NCBI GenBank assembly: GCA_964017065.1
Contig: OZ024783.1
Span: forward strand, 10,568,885-10,632,884
DNA: 64,000 nt
Direction of reading: 5' to 3'
Source of the DNA: Haliclona indistincta
Taxonomy: Eukaryota > Porifera > Demospongiae > Haplosclerida > Chalinidae
Below, in pieces: positions 1 through 9,820 of the stretch. The notes under the pieces are model-generated. The model was not told the DNA's origin and made no database searches. It was given only the letters and a program-made list of their open reading frames with translations. The stretch's first letter is position 1. Each line of letters begins with the position of its first letter. A program made the translations under genes and the position numbers.

Positions 1-896
1 TTGAGCCCAAGTGAAGTAGCAGCTAACATCACCATACGATCAGATCCCTTCAGTAGAATCTTAGGGTCCTTTGATTTTCCAAACTCTTTAAAAACATATG
101 AATGTTGACAGGCAAAACCAAGGACACCGCCTTCACGTAGGAAATGTGGCTGACCTAGTGCTGCCTTGAGATTTTGGTAGAATGGAGTGGTAGTAACATT
201 CAATGAAGGAACTGGATTAAGCTGGTCACAATGGTAGAGGTTGTAGGTTAAAGTCACACGATAGCCATTGGTAACTGGAAGTATTTCGTGTTCCACATCA
301 CTGAAGAATGCTGCCCACTGAATGACAGGATCACTAGTTGGTGAGGACCAGTCATAAGTAACCTCTTGACCTTGGTGTCTAGTAACAAGTGATCCTCTAG
401 TGAACTGTGAAGGTAAACACACAACCAGACTACCAAACATGTTACCTCCACGAGGAGTGTCAACATGAGCCTTGAAGCATCCAGTAGGACCACTGTACAC
501 ATTCATCTTGTACAACTCAGCTCGAATATTGAGAACATCTGGAACTAACGACACACGAACTTCTCCAATAATTCCACAGTCTGAAAGCTGAAATGAAGTA
601 AAGAACTTTTCTGGCTCTAATGCATAAGCATCTCTGTAACTCTTGTCAGTAACTGTTTCCTTTCCTTTACCAAAACTGGCAACACTAGAGGATTCAATAA
701 GCTTGAGAATATCAGCATCTTGCAAACCAGGAAAAGCAACAGTATTCCATTCTCCAACTTTGTTGAGATAAGTAACTTGTACTTTAGAAGGTGTTAGAAT
801 ACTACCACCACAGGTAAATCGTTCAGTAGCTATCTCTCCCAAAGACTTCACAATCTGAGAATTGGCCATCTCCCCTAAAGATTGTACTTCAGCCAT
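1..896 (-). CDS. 2-oxoglutarate/Fe(II) dioxygenase, partial (C-terminus off the left edge)
   Basis: The frame is open from an ATG at 896 to the window edge, about 298 codons. The product starts MAEVQSLGEMANSQIVKSLG. It carries the metal-binding set of the 2OG-Fe(II) oxygenase (prolyl-4-hydroxylase-like) superfamily: an HVD motif with His144 and Asp146, a distal His203 in VEHEI, and a 2-oxoglutarate-binding Arg213 in GYRVTL. The spacing of His-x-Asp, then His about 57 residues on, then Arg ten residues later, is typical of the fold. The family hydroxylates proteins or small molecules using oxygen, 2-oxoglutarate and iron; the substrate here is unknown. No signal peptide is visible, so it is probably cytosolic. 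The frame has no intron and no lesion. The start is the first ATG after upstream LTR-element DNA, whose nearest LTR ends only about 43 bp from the start codon. Confidence 0.82.
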   Translation of the reverse strand, partial: MAEVQSLGEMANSQIVKSLGEIATERFTCGGSILTPSKVQVTYLNKVGEWNTVAFPGLQDADILKLIESSSVASFGKGKETVTDKSYRDAYALEPEKFFTSFQLSDCGIIGEVRVSLVPDVLNIRAELYKMNVYSGPTGCFKAHVDTPRGGNMFGSLVVCLPSQFTRGSLVTRHQGQEVTYDWSSPTSDPVIQWAAFFSDVEHEILPVTNGYRVTLTYNLYHCDQLNPVPSLNVTTTPFYQNLKAALGQPHFLREGGVLGFACQHSYVFKEFGKSKDPKILLKGSDRMVMLAATSLGL

Positions 897-938
897 TTTC
901 TGATTCACTATAGAAAAACTCGTAACAGCAGCTGCGTT

Positions 939-1118
939 GTAAGTGTAGCGTAGTTAATATTCAGTGTTCGACCAAGAGAATGATTATTATTGCACAAGAA
1001 ACAGAGAGCTACTTATATACAAAGACCAATGGAATGATGACACAGCACAAACATAGTTAACATATTAAAGTGTAATCTAAGACAATGCAATAATATTTAT
1101 TAGCACAATGTTACATCA
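939..1118 (-). repeat. 3' LTR of the TRIM-like element
   Basis: This is the LTR nearest the oxygenase gene. It matches 1767-1938 along its length (shared blocks ATTCAGTGTTCGACCAAGAG and CACAGCA...TAGTTAACATATTAAAG) with scattered substitutions and a short duplication near 945-955. In minus orientation it could supply transcription signals for the oxygenase gene; that is inference. Confidence 0.75.
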
Positions 1119-1329
1119 CTCCCTCTCAAGTTTTGTCTCCTCACAGAACGCATAGTTAGTGATTGATCCATTGTCCATAGCGGGATGGTGTTTGACGGTT
1201 TTGCTGTGGTCATGCAGTTCCAATGGCTTGTCCTTGTTGAACAGGTTGTAGGTCTGGTCTCGTTCTTGGTCTGACGAAGAAGTGTAACTACCTGGGACTG
1301 CAGCTTAGCGATTCGAGACAACATCAGCA

Positions 1330-1737
1330 TCAGCATAATTTATGTAGGCTTTCCAGAAGGTAATCTATTGTTCTGTGACCAGGCTCTTTCTGCTGAGTAT
1401 TTCTTGTCAGGTCTTCGTCAGGGAATCCTCGCTTGAACAGGTCTGATACAAAGTCTGCAATTTTGTCAACTGGTCTTTGACTGCATGTCATGAACAGCTT
1501 TCCAGCTGTAAGTGGCTCTTGTGCAAGGCCTGCCTTCTCCATTAGTGTCTTCTTCAGCTTTTTCAAGTCCTTCTTGGTATGGAGGTCCATCAACTTCCTC
1601 GCAGTAGTGTTGGCAAGATCGCTGCTTGCTTGTCTGCTTCATTCTTTATATAGCAGTAAAAACCAGTCCAAAGCGAGTCCATTCTCTTGTGAAGTTTTCT
1701 TCAGCTATCTCTGGTAGGGGTATCTCGAATGAACTCA
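1330..1737 (-). pseudogene. Gag capsid remnant of a Ty3/gypsy-type element
   Basis: An ATG at 1737 begins MSSFEIPLPEIAEENFTREW, a typical start of animal Ty3/gypsy Gag. It runs into a stop after about 30 codons. A second frame at 1330-1593 carries the capsid segment with SQRPVDKIADFVSDL and FPDEDLT. The two pieces are in different frames, so the gene is broken and lacks protease and polymerase. It belongs to the TRIM-like element and differs from the Gag of the intact gypsy element at 5539-9820. Confidence 0.6.
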
Positions 1738-1766
1738 TAGTGAGCTATCCCACTTCAGACACCAAA

Positions 1767-1938
1767 TGTAGTGTAGGTAATATTCAGTGTTCGACCAAGA
1801 GAATGATTAATATTGCACAAGACACAGAGAGCTACTCACCAATGGAATGATGACACAGCAAAAAGATAGTTAACATATTAAAGTGTAATCTAAGACAATG
1901 CAATAATATTAATTTTATTGTCACAATGTTACATTACA
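1767..1938 (-). repeat. 5' LTR of the TRIM-like element
   Basis: Read on the minus strand it begins TGTAATGTAACATTG and ends ACCTACACTACA, next to the primer-binding-site-like sequence. Confidence 0.75.
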
Positions 1939-1939
1939 G

Positions 1940-2345
1940 AGTGTTGAACAGCACTGAAGTTGCACACTTAAATCGAAGGAAATCTGTAAAACGCAGAATA
2001 AGGAATAGCGGAATAAAAGTGGGAGTGTAAGGTGGGCGTTGCTGATCAAAAATCAATTGGTCAGTTCATGCTACACAACATGGACCATGGACTAGCGCCG
2101 TCTCGCTAGAAACTAAACCCAAGACCCTAAAAACGTTCGCCTAACAGCGACAAGTATGGACCTAACAGCACCCAGTATGGACCTAATAGCGCCCAGTATT
2201 CGCCTAACAGCGCCTGTGGTGGTGTGGCAAAACTTTTTGTAACACCTTTAGTAACAAGTATAGCAAGTTTGGTGCTTTTACCACAAAATGCACAATACTT
2301 GTGGAATTTTAAACTGTGCCGCCTCACTATTACAGACATTTTATT
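1940..2345. repeat. Dispersed repeat with telomere-like ACCCTAA and CGCCTAAC units
   Basis: After a short stretch with GGAATAGCGGAATAAAA (also found near 56040) the sequence becomes a run of units such as ACCCTAAAAACGTTCGCCTAAC and AGTATGGACCTAA at 2110-2215. Related runs lie at 12290-12350 and 47727-47830. No gene is seen. Confidence 0.5.
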
Positions 2346-2952
2346 CAGTAATCGATTAAATCTCTACTAAGCTGTATCAAAATTGTCATTTCTGATATCG
2401 TCCACCATCAGTCAATGTACTGTAGATAGTACGAGACTCACCTGTGATGAATGTGAGATAAAAGAATTCTTGACAACACACTCGATTGATTATCAAAGAA
2501 TCGGAGTAAGCTATTCAGAAAGCAGCTAGCCGGCTTCAAATATTGCACGTCACGATTATAAGAAAAGAGAAATCTGTGGTCAAGTACATTGCTCTGGCAG
2601 AGCCAAGAGCAGTGCTGTGGTCATTGCTTATAGAGCCCTTATAAAACAATGTCCTGTGGTACTAGTGGGTCTCAATTCAGCACGTATCGTGCATGACTAT
2701 CATAGGATTTTGTATCTAAGCGTACATATACAACAAGACAGCGGCAATTAAATTTTGTGTCTAAAGATGAACTGCAAAATTAAATTCCCACCGCATTGTC
2801 ATACGGTGCCATCCATACGGTGTGCATTGTGAGCAGCAACACTATTCATAGTACTTCTTTGAATAGCATGTACACATTTTAATGTTAGAATCACTCTGTA
2901 TCATTGTATTGTAACACATCTATACACAAGAAATCTATGTAGAGCTACTTTA
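2346..2952. other. No gene recognised
   Basis: Unique-looking AT-rich DNA with no open frame of note and no clear repeat. Nothing could be assigned. Confidence 0.5.
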
Positions 2953-3410
2953 AGGCTCGTCCGCACTACAGAACTGGTTCAATGCGCATTAGCTAAAGAT
3001 CGGATCAAAGCGAATCGATCTGCTTACCGCATGTCCGCACTGGTCGCCATTAGATCGACTTGCTGGTGTCGGTCGCATCATGTGACGTAAGCAACAGCTT
3101 GCTAAACAGCCAGAAAACTGGTCTTACCACGTACCATCGCTAGTCTGTGTGTTTCGCGCCCTTTCTTCGCCCGAGTGTGGATCAGAGCTTTCTTCTTTAG
3201 CGCTGTACTAGCCGCACGTCATGTGTTTGAGACCACACCCACATCCAATCCAGTTTCAAGTCACTTCAACGCACCTCAGTAGGTGGATTGGGGCGAATGC
3301 GCATTGATTCACATAGATTCAGTTTAGTAAAATTGACGTGTAGTGCGGACGGGATAAACTGGTTTCAAATGCGCATTGAACCGCATTAGAGCCCTAGTGC
3401 GGACAAGCCT
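2953..3410. mobile_element. Harbinger-like MITE, 458 bp, TTA target duplication
   Basis: The left end AGGCTCGTCCGCACTA and the right end, as reverse complement, AGGCTTGTCCGCACTA form imperfect terminal inverted repeats that continue for tens of bases (shared CAATGCGCATT and ACTGGTT blocks). The direct TTA at 2950-2952 and 3411-3413 fits the 3-bp TWA target site of PIF/Harbinger elements. No transposase is inside, so it is non-autonomous. Confidence 0.7.
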
Positions 3411-3512
3411 TTAGACTTTAATCCTTATGAGCCCATTGAAATTAGCTGCTACAGTTATAATAATGTTCAACTACACACTGTCAATGACAGTTAATAGTCT
3501 TATTCAGCATCT

Positions 3513-3764
3513 TCATTTGCTTATTTTTTCTCTTTTCTTCATCTTCTTCGTTGTCTTTGTTTTCTTTCGTTTTGCTGCTCTCTTTGATGTTGGTTCACTT
3601 TGTCCATTGGCACATTCTTCACCGATATCATGTAGAGGTGACCTATCGCTCCATGGAGGTACAGTAACTAAAATAGCTGCAGCCATGTACAAAGTTTCTG
3701 TACCATGGAATGAATCATGGGTAAAATCAGGAGCTACAATACCTGGTACCTTCTGCTTAAATTC
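3513..3764 (-). CDS. Possible terminal exon, unknown protein with basic tail
   Basis: A polypyrimidine/AG acceptor (TTCAAATCAG) precedes an open frame of 83 codons ending at a TGA at 3513. It starts EFKQKVPGIVAPDFTHDSF and ends in a lysine-rich tail (KRAAKRKKTKTTKKMKKREK). The opposite strand is also open, but it codes for a phenylalanine-rich run that mirrors the lysine tail, so the minus reading is preferred. The upstream side is interrupted by a MITE fragment at 3781 and no upstream exon was found. I do not recognise the family; it may be the end of a gene or a gene remnant. Confidence 0.3.
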   Translation of the reverse strand, partial: EFKQKVPGIVAPDFTHDSFHGTETLYMAAAILVTVPPWSDRSPLHDIGEECANGQSEPTSKRAAKRKKTKTTKKMKKREKISK

Positions 3765-3780
3765 CTGATTTGAACGAGTA

Positions 3781-3850
3781 ATAACAAAACAATTAGTGAA
3801 TGGCTCCTCGTGTAACATTAGATTTGTCCGCATTCAATTCCGGTCTCATT
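3781..3850. mobile_element. MITE end fragment
   Basis: The sequence AATTAGTGAATGGCTCCTCG with the following GTAACATTAGATTTGTCCGC matches one arm of the palindromic MITE at 38895-39075. Only one end is present. Downstream sequence to 4099 shows no gene. Confidence 0.45.
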
Positions 3851-4099
3851 ATTATGACTAACTCTTATTATGACTTTGGGAAATAAGGGCACATTTATAA
3901 TTTTTCTTAGACTTGAACAAGGCAATGCATGCCTAGGTGAAGACAACGTAGTGTCATCAAAGTGAAGCAGTAAATGCACCATGATGTGGTGTAGGGGAAA
4001 GTAGCACTCTGGATGCAGGGCACATTCAGAACCAATTGAACCTATCAGCACTCTCAATCAAGGCACATTCACCACAAACCACATTCAAATGTGTATTCA

Positions 4100-4491
4100 C
4101 AAGAAATTAAAAAGATTTCTATCGAAATCAAAAGGATGTAGTGATGAAGAAATCTACCACTGGTTCACAATGTAAACCAACAAGGAACAAGCATAGAATG
4201 GTAACACGATTGACTTGCTAACAGACCATAGATCCCTACATCAGTGGCTGCTGTGGCCAGACTATGGCTAGTTAAGCTATTTACTGTTGACTGACACTTT
4301 GAATAGAATTCAGCTTGTGACAAAATATTGATCTTATGTACAGCCACTGATGTAGGGATCTATGGTCTGTTAGCAAGTCAATCGTGTTACCATTCTATGC
4401 TTGTTCCTTGTTGGTTTACATTGTGAACCAGTGGTAGATTTCTTCATCACTACATCCTTTTGATTTCGATAGAAATCTTTTTAATTTCTTG
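4100..4491. mobile_element. Foldback element with perfect 151-bp arms
   Basis: 4100-4250 and 4341-4491 are exact reverse complements as far as I can read them, around a 90-bp loop. The inner end of each arm carries CCCTACATCAGTGGCTG. The same core, with one or two changes, sits at the inner ends of the arms of the foldback at 15086-15752, whose outer arms are otherwise different. No coding capacity. Confidence 0.85.
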
Positions 4492-5538
4492 TTTGTGTCC
4501 TTTTTTCTTTTTAGTGAAGTGCAGTTCAATATCATGCATGTACGGAGAAGTCTTTGTTTCCACCATTAGTTTAGTATTCCTGTTGTTGATGGCTTTTCTT
4601 AAACTTGTAGCTAAAATTGTTAAGCTGTACGTATCAGGTCTGCCTGGTCGCCTACGCATGCATGCAGTGCATACGAGCCCCGCCCACACTTGTTTGTAGA
4701 CCTATACGGCGTTTATAATTATCTGGCAAGTGCAGAATAGCGATCCTACACGAGCTTACCGTTCTTCGAAGACTCCAGACGAATGCCGGGTGTGTGTTCT
4801 CCGTGATAGTGATCCACACGGCGCAGCGATACTTTAGCTGCTTGGTCACGTGAGCTACCCATTGCTTGGTCACGTGCGTATTGCGCAATCACAATAATGG
4901 CGTCTAACACAAAGCTGACAATGGATCACGATCGAGAAATTGCGGAACTTAGATCACCGTTACGCTAAAAACAAAGCTCAAAAGGCACATGCCAGGAGAA
5001 TTTCACGACTGTTCGTGGATGTTTTGGTCTCGGCACTGCTCGCGTAAAGGCGCTAGGCGAGTTGAAGAAAGAAAGAAGAAAGAAAGAAGAAAACGAAGAT
5101 GACGAAACTTGATTTTCACCGTTTCCAGGTTCGTCACTTTAGTAACAATTTCGAGCAATCTCCTTGCTACTGTAAGATGGGGCAACGCCAGAGAGCAGAT
5201 CTAAGCGTCTAAAGACGTATAAAATTCAACACCAGGCGAAATATCAGCGTTTGAACGCTAATACATTGTATGTAGCCGACATCTTGTTTTCTCGTTCATC
5301 CCTACATAGGGAGTCACTACCGTGTCTCCCTAATGAACAGAGGAGGCAGGCATGAGTCATAATTACATCACATTGGAATGCATTGCATCATAGATACATA
5401 TACTCACAGGGATTAGCAACGGACAGGAATTTCAACTACATCCGTGTTACGGGTTAAATTTCCAACGTGTTAGAGCACAGCGTGCGAAGAGTAGTGCCCG
5501 CCAAATAGCATGGCTTGACAAATCGCGTGTGTGGGTAG
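4492..5538. other. No gene recognised; GAAAGAA tract
   Basis: The stretch holds a (GAAAGAAGAAA) microsatellite at 5064-5097, a palindrome-like GGGAGTCACTACCGTGTCTCCC near 5310-5335, and a CCCGTAAC-containing segment (5395-5465). The last is repeated in inverted orientation at 10420-10530, beyond the gypsy element. This suggests that the gypsy element landed inside an older inverted-repeat element. No gene is visible. Confidence 0.45.
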
Positions 5539-5687
5539 TGTAGTGTCTTTGAGAAATAATTCTTATTATTATTATTCTGATTTGACCTGAATATGACACA
5601 GTATTTATACCAGTTCAACATGATTGTTCAAATTTACATAATCACAGACTCCAGACATCTGGCACCAGTTGTTCGAAATATACCACA
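5539..5687 (-). repeat. 3' LTR of the gypsy element
   Basis: 149 bp, preceded on the minus strand by the purine-rich TTGAGGAGGGAAGGAA tract at 5688-5703. Confidence 0.93.
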
Positions 5688-5709
5688 TTCCTTCCCTCCT
5701 CAATAAGTG

Positions 5710-8700
5710 TTATTTGACATGGGTATCGCAGTAACGATCTGGAGGTCTCCTGTTTCTGCGAGGATAACGTGGTGAGGTTGGAATGACAGGTGTTGCAGGA
5801 GAATCAGATTTGGTCTCTTCTGAGCTATCAGCAGTTGGAAACTCTTCTTCAAGATCTTCATCTTTAGAAGAGATATCATCATCATCGTTGGTCACATTCA
5901 CAGGAGGCTGAGATGGTACTAGTTTCAGGTGATCCACGTGACGCTTCCAAAGGCGTCCGTCATCTAACTTGATGAGGTAGGTTAGTGGACCAAGCTGTTT
6001 AACAATAACTCCTGGTAACCACGGAATCGACTGCTTAGGATTTTTGATGAGGACAGCATCATCAACTGCAAATGATCTTGGGTGAATATTTTGATCGTGC
6101 TGTCTCTTTTGTCCTGCTTGATTGTTTGTTACTGTCTGGTTCAAATCAGGTCTGAGTAAATCAAGTCTGGTCGGTAGCTTCCTTCCCATGAACAGAGTAC
6201 ACGGAGCCTCGTTAGTAGTAGCATGGATAGAGGTCCGGTACGTCAACAGGAAGCTGGCGAGGCGATGTTGAAATGATCTGGCATCATTACGTCCAGCCTT
6301 CATAGCTTCTTTGAACGTTCTGACAAATCGCTCAGCGGCACCATTCGATGACGGATGGTAGGGTGAAGATCTAATGTGTTTGATGCCATTTTCTTTCAGA
6401 AAGGTAGCAAACTCATCTGAGGTGAACTGAGGACCATTGTCGGTGACGATCTGTTCTGGTAGTCCATATGAACTGAACAGTTTGCGAAGTATGGTGATGG
6501 TCTTCTCAGCAGTGGTTTTCTTCATTTCAATCACCTCAGGCCATTTTGAGTGAGCGTCTACAGAAATGAAAAACATCTTTCCGAAGAACGGACCAGCAAA
6601 ATCAAGATGAACTCTTTGCCATGGTTTAGATGGCCATACCCATGGATGTAAGGGTGCACGAGGAGGATTACCCTTCACTGATTGACAGTCTACACAGCCT
6701 TTCGCCTTCTTCTCAATTTCTTTATCCAGATGTGGCCACCAGAAATAGCTCCTGGCCATGGTCTTCATTCTCACGACACCTGGATGATCCTGATGAATCT
6801 CATCTAGGATAGTAGACTGCAATTTCTTGGGAATAACAACTCTGGTTCCCCATAGTAATACTCCTCCTTCCATAGTGAGTTCGAACCTCTTTGAGTGGTA
6901 GGGTTTCAACTCATCGGACATTTGAGCTGGCCATCCAGATTTGAGGTAGCGAATCACCTTGCTCAACACTGGATCTTTCTGAGAGCATTTCTTGATGTTC
7001 TTGTAGGTGACAGGTAATGCTTGAATCTGTGCCATATTGTAGATAGCAGGAACTGATGATGTTCGATCAGTCTGGTGTAGGGGTAGACGTGATAGTCCAT
7101 CAGCGTTGCAATGGTCAGCAGATTGTTTGTACTCGATGTCGTATGAGTAAGCAGAGAGTAGCAGTGCCCAACGTTGCATTCTAGCCGCTGCAAGTGCTGG
7201 TACTGCATTCTTGGGACCTAGGATGGTGAGAAGAGGTTTATGGTCAGTTAGTAACGTAAACTTTCTCCCATAAATATACGAGTGAAATTTCTTCACTGCA
7301 AAAATCAAACTCAGGGCCTCTTTCTCAACTTGCGAATAGTTCCTCTCACTGGGAGTTAGTGTCCTCGATGCGAATGCGATGGGTTTCTCTTGACCATCTG
7401 ACATGACATGAGATAACACTGCTCCAAGCCCATATGCCGAAGCATCAGCAGCAACTCGAACAGGTAAAGAGAGATCGTAGTGCGTCAGCACAGTAGATGA
7501 TGTTAGCTGTTCCTTTGCGGCTTGGAATGCTTGAACACACTCAGGTGACCAGTCCCATCTTTTGTTAGACTGGAGCAACCTATTGAGTGGGGAGAGAAGA
7601 GTTGAGAGATTAGAAATGAAATGTCCATAATAGTTTATGAGACCCAGAAATGAGCGAAGTTCCTGTACATTCTGAGGGGCAGGAGCTTCCAAAACAGCTT
7701 TCAGCTTTTCGGCGGTAGGGTGGAGTCCTTCAGCATCTACCGTGTGTCCCAAGAAATCCACGGAGGATTGCAGGAAGAAGCACTTCTCTTGCTTCAGTAC
7801 GACTCCATGAGCAGTTAGACGTTCGAGTACGAGGTTGAGGTTCTTGAGATGATCTTCATCATTGACACCAGTCACCAGTATGTCGTCGATGTAACATACC
7901 ACACCGGGTAACTTCTGCAACAAAAGATCCATTGTCTTCTGGAAGATTGCGGGAGCTGAAGCTACACCGAATGGTAGTCGAGTGAATTGATACAAGCCTC
8001 GGTGAGTGTTGATGGTGAGATAGTGTCGAGAATCCTCTTCTAGCATTAGCTGAAGGTAGGCTTGAGAAAGATCTAGTTTAGAGAACTTCTGACCACCAGA
8101 GAGTGAAGAAAACAAATCTTGTGTCTTCGGTAATGGGTATTGATCAACATCAAGTGCTGGATTGACGGTCAGTTTATAATCTCCACAGATCCTTATTCTT
8201 CCATCCTTCTTTGGTACAGCCACTATCGGAGCTGCCCAGTCACTATGAGAAACCGATTGGATGATTCCAGATGACTCGAGTAAGTCCAACTCTTGATCGA
8301 GGGAATCTTTGATGGCATATGGTACAGGTCGAGCTTTGCAGAACTTAGGAGTGGCTCCTTCTCGGACTTGAAGTCTTGCACGATATGGATGAATAGTCCC
8401 AGGTTCTGACTTGAAAACAGCTTTGTGAACAGAGAGCAATTTCTTCAGGTCAGAATCTAGCTTTTTCTCAACAAAATGCACAGCACCGACTGCCCTCCAA
8501 TCTAACCGCAGGCATTTCAGCCAATCTCTTCCCAACAAAGGCGGTCCTTCCTGAGCAACAACAACAAGAGATAACAATTCTGTCTGCTCAGCATACTGAA
8601 CTTCTACAGGAACCTCACCAACCACTGGCATTATCTCACCAGAGTAGGTTTTCAGCTTAATCTTCGATGGTTGTAACTTTAGGCGAGGAAGAATTCTTTT

Positions 8701-9627
8701 CAACTGGCTTTCAGCGATGATGGATACTGCAGCTCCGGTATCAAGTTCCATCTTCAGAGGCTGGTTATTCACGAGCACATCAACATGGTATGGTTGATTC
8801 TTCTTGGAACCCAAGGCATGGATCTGCTTGATCGATACTTCATCAGAACTAGAGTCATCGACTGCAACATACTTAGTTCGTCTTTTAGAAGGCTTCTTGG
8901 AGTTATCTCCACGTCTAGGACGCGTACTAGACCTGCAAACAGGAGATATGTGACCAGTACGACCACAATTGTGACACTTAGCAGTTTTGAATCTGCACTC
9001 ATCAGGGCTGTGATTTCCTTTTCCACAACGATAGCATGAACCGGTGGAAGGTTTGTTCACAACGACTTTCCCCACACTATCAGAGACTCCGGTGTCAGTA
9101 GCAGAGCTCTTGAGGGCTTTGACGTTCAATTCAGCTGCCTCGTAAGCTTGTGATAGTTTCACAGCGTCGTCAAGAGTTAGAGTTTCCTTGGAGAGTAACT
9201 GTCTTTGTAGCACTTCACTGCGAATTCCCGCAACAAGACGGTCGCGAATGGCTTGAGTCAAGAACTCTCCGTAGTCACAGTTAGCCGACAACCGACGAAG
9301 CTCGGCGACGAATTCAGATATCGTCTCTCCTTCTTTCTGGCTCCTTTGACCAAAATAGAATCTTTCAGCAATGACTAATGGCTTAGCTTTGTATTGCTGT
9401 TCCAGGAGTTCAGTGAGCTCGTCGTAGGTCTTCGTTTCCGGCAGAACGGGCCTACAGAGGTCGCGCAGGACAGTGTACGCTGCTAGTCCCACAGAACTGA
9501 GGAGAACTGCAACTTTCTTCTCGTCAGCTGTCCCACTTGCCGTCATGAAGAGATTGATTCTTTCTAGGTACGACGAAATTGACTCTGCTTCTGGTGTGAA
9601 CGATACGAAGAAACGTCCAGCAGCCAT
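5710..9627 (-). CDS. gag-pol: Gag-Pol polyprotein of the Ty3/gypsy element
   Basis: 1305 codons from the ATG at 9627 (product MAAGRFFVSF...). The frame is open another 35 codons upstream, but those lie in the LTR and primer-binding site, so the later ATG is chosen. Domain order: retrotransposon Gag; two CCHC zinc knuckles (CYRCGKGNHSPDEC and CHNCGRTGHISPVC); aspartic protease with LDTGAAV; reverse transcriptase with catalytic YIDD (about residue 580); RNase H (DASAYGLGAVL, TDHKPLL); integrase with an HHCC zinc region (GCVDCQ) and a DDE core including TDNGPQF; then an acidic and RRNRRPP-rich tail. This protease-RT-RNase H-integrase order defines Ty3/gypsy. Gag and Pol share one frame with no frameshift or stop, which is less usual. 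No envelope gene and no chromodomain are seen. It makes virus-like particles and inserts element cDNA into chromosomes. Confidence 0.95.
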   Translation of the reverse strand: MAAGRFFVSFTPEAESISSYLERINLFMTASGTADEKKVAVLLSSVGLAAYTVLRDLCRPVLPETKTYDELTELLEQQYKAKPLVIAERFYFGQRSQKEGETISEFVAELRRLSANCDYGEFLTQAIRDRLVAGIRSEVLQRQLLSKETLTLDDAVKLSQAYEAAELNVKALKSSATDTGVSDSVGKVVVNKPSTGSCYRCGKGNHSPDECRFKTAKCHNCGRTGHISPVCRSSTRPRRGDNSKKPSKRRTKYVAVDDSSSDEVSIKQIHALGSKKNQPYHVDVLVNNQPLKMELDTGAAVSIIAESQLKRILPRLKLQPSKIKLKTYSGEIMPVVGEVPVEVQYAEQTELLSLVVVAQEGPPLLGRDWLKCLRLDWRAVGAVHFVEKKLDSDLKKLLSVHKAVFKSEPGTIHPYRARLQVREGATPKFCKARPVPYAIKDSLDQELDLLESSGIIQSVSHSDWAAPIVAVPKKDGRIRICGDYKLTVNPALDVDQYPLPKTQDLFSSLSGGQKFSKLDLSQAYLQLMLEEDSRHYLTINTHRGLYQFTRLPFGVASAPAIFQKTMDLLLQKLPGVVCYIDDILVTGVNDEDHLKNLNLVLERLTAHGVVLKQEKCFFLQSSVDFLGHTVDAEGLHPTAEKLKAVLEAPAPQNVQELRSFLGLINYYGHFISNLSTLLSPLNRLLQSNKRWDWSPECVQAFQAAKEQLTSSTVLTHYDLSLPVRVAADASAYGLGAVLSHVMSDGQEKPIAFASRTLTPSERNYSQVEKEALSLIFAVKKFHSYIYGRKFTLLTDHKPLLTILGPKNAVPALAAARMQRWALLLSAYSYDIEYKQSADHCNADGLSRLPLHQTDRTSSVPAIYNMAQIQALPVTYKNIKKCSQKDPVLSKVIRYLKSGWPAQMSDELKPYHSKRFELTMEGGVLLWGTRVVIPKKLQSTILDEIHQDHPGVVRMKTMARSYFWWPHLDKEIEKKAKGCVDCQSVKGNPPRAPLHPWVWPSKPWQRVHLDFAGPFFGKMFFISVDAHSKWPEVIEMKKTTAEKTITILRKLFSSYGLPEQIVTDNGPQFTSDEFATFLKENGIKHIRSSPYHPSSNGAAERFVRTFKEAMKAGRNDARSFQHRLASFLLTYRTSIHATTNEAPCTLFMGRKLPTRLDLLRPDLNQTVTNNQAGQKRQHDQNIHPRSFAVDDAVLIKNPKQSIPWLPGVIVKQLGPLTYLIKLDDGRLWKRHVDHLKLVPSQPPVNVTNDDDDISSKDEDLEEEFPTADSSEETKSDSPATPVIPTSPRYPRRNRRPPDRYCDTHVK

Positions 9628-9671
9628 CTTGAGTACAGCAGCAGGGGTCGCACCAACTCTCGTCGCCAATA

Positions 9672-9820
9672 TGTAGTGTCTTTGAGAAATAATTCTTATT
9701 ATTATTATTCTGATTTGACCTGAATATGACACAGTATTTATACCAGTTCAACATGATTGTTCAAATTTACATAATCACAGACTCCAGACATCTGGCACCA
9801 GTTGTTCGAAATATACCACA
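9672..9820 (-). repeat. 5' LTR of the gypsy element
   Basis: 149 bp, matching 5539-5687 base for base by eye. It is followed on the minus strand by the TGGCGACGAGAG primer-binding site. Confidence 0.93.

Larger units (their letters stand above)
939..1938 (-). mobile_element. Non-autonomous LTR retrotransposon (TRIM-like) with gag remnant
   Basis: Two direct repeats of 172-180 bp (939-1118 and 1767-1938) start TGTAATGTAACA or TGATGTAACA and end in CA when read on the minus strand. Directly inside the 5' copy is a primer-binding-site-like TGGTGTCTGAAGTGGGA (about 1748-1764). Directly inside the 3' copy is a purine tract, CTTGAGAGGGAG (1119-1130). The 650-bp interior holds only a broken gag. 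This is the plan of a short, gag-only Ty3/gypsy derivative that needs enzymes in trans. The LTRs differ at several positions, so the insertion is not recent. No clean target duplication is visible. Confidence 0.75.
5539..9820 (-). mobile_element. Complete Ty3/gypsy LTR retrotransposon
   Basis: The 4282-bp element has two 149-bp LTRs (5539-5687, 9672-9820) with no difference that I can see. It is flanked by the direct repeat GGTAG (5534-5538 and 9821-9825). The LTRs begin TGTGG and end CTACA on the minus strand. TGGCGACGAGAG inside the 5' LTR is the likely primer-binding site, and TTGAGGAGGGAAGGAA before the 3' LTR is the polypurine tract. A single open frame codes for Gag-Pol. Identical LTRs, a perfect target duplication and an unbroken frame point to a recent, possibly still mobile insertion. 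Confidence 0.95.

Noticed and set aside
3427..3768. Plus-strand 113-codon frame rich in Phe and Leu
   Set aside because: It is the antisense of a lysine-rich minus-strand exon candidate with a good splice acceptor.
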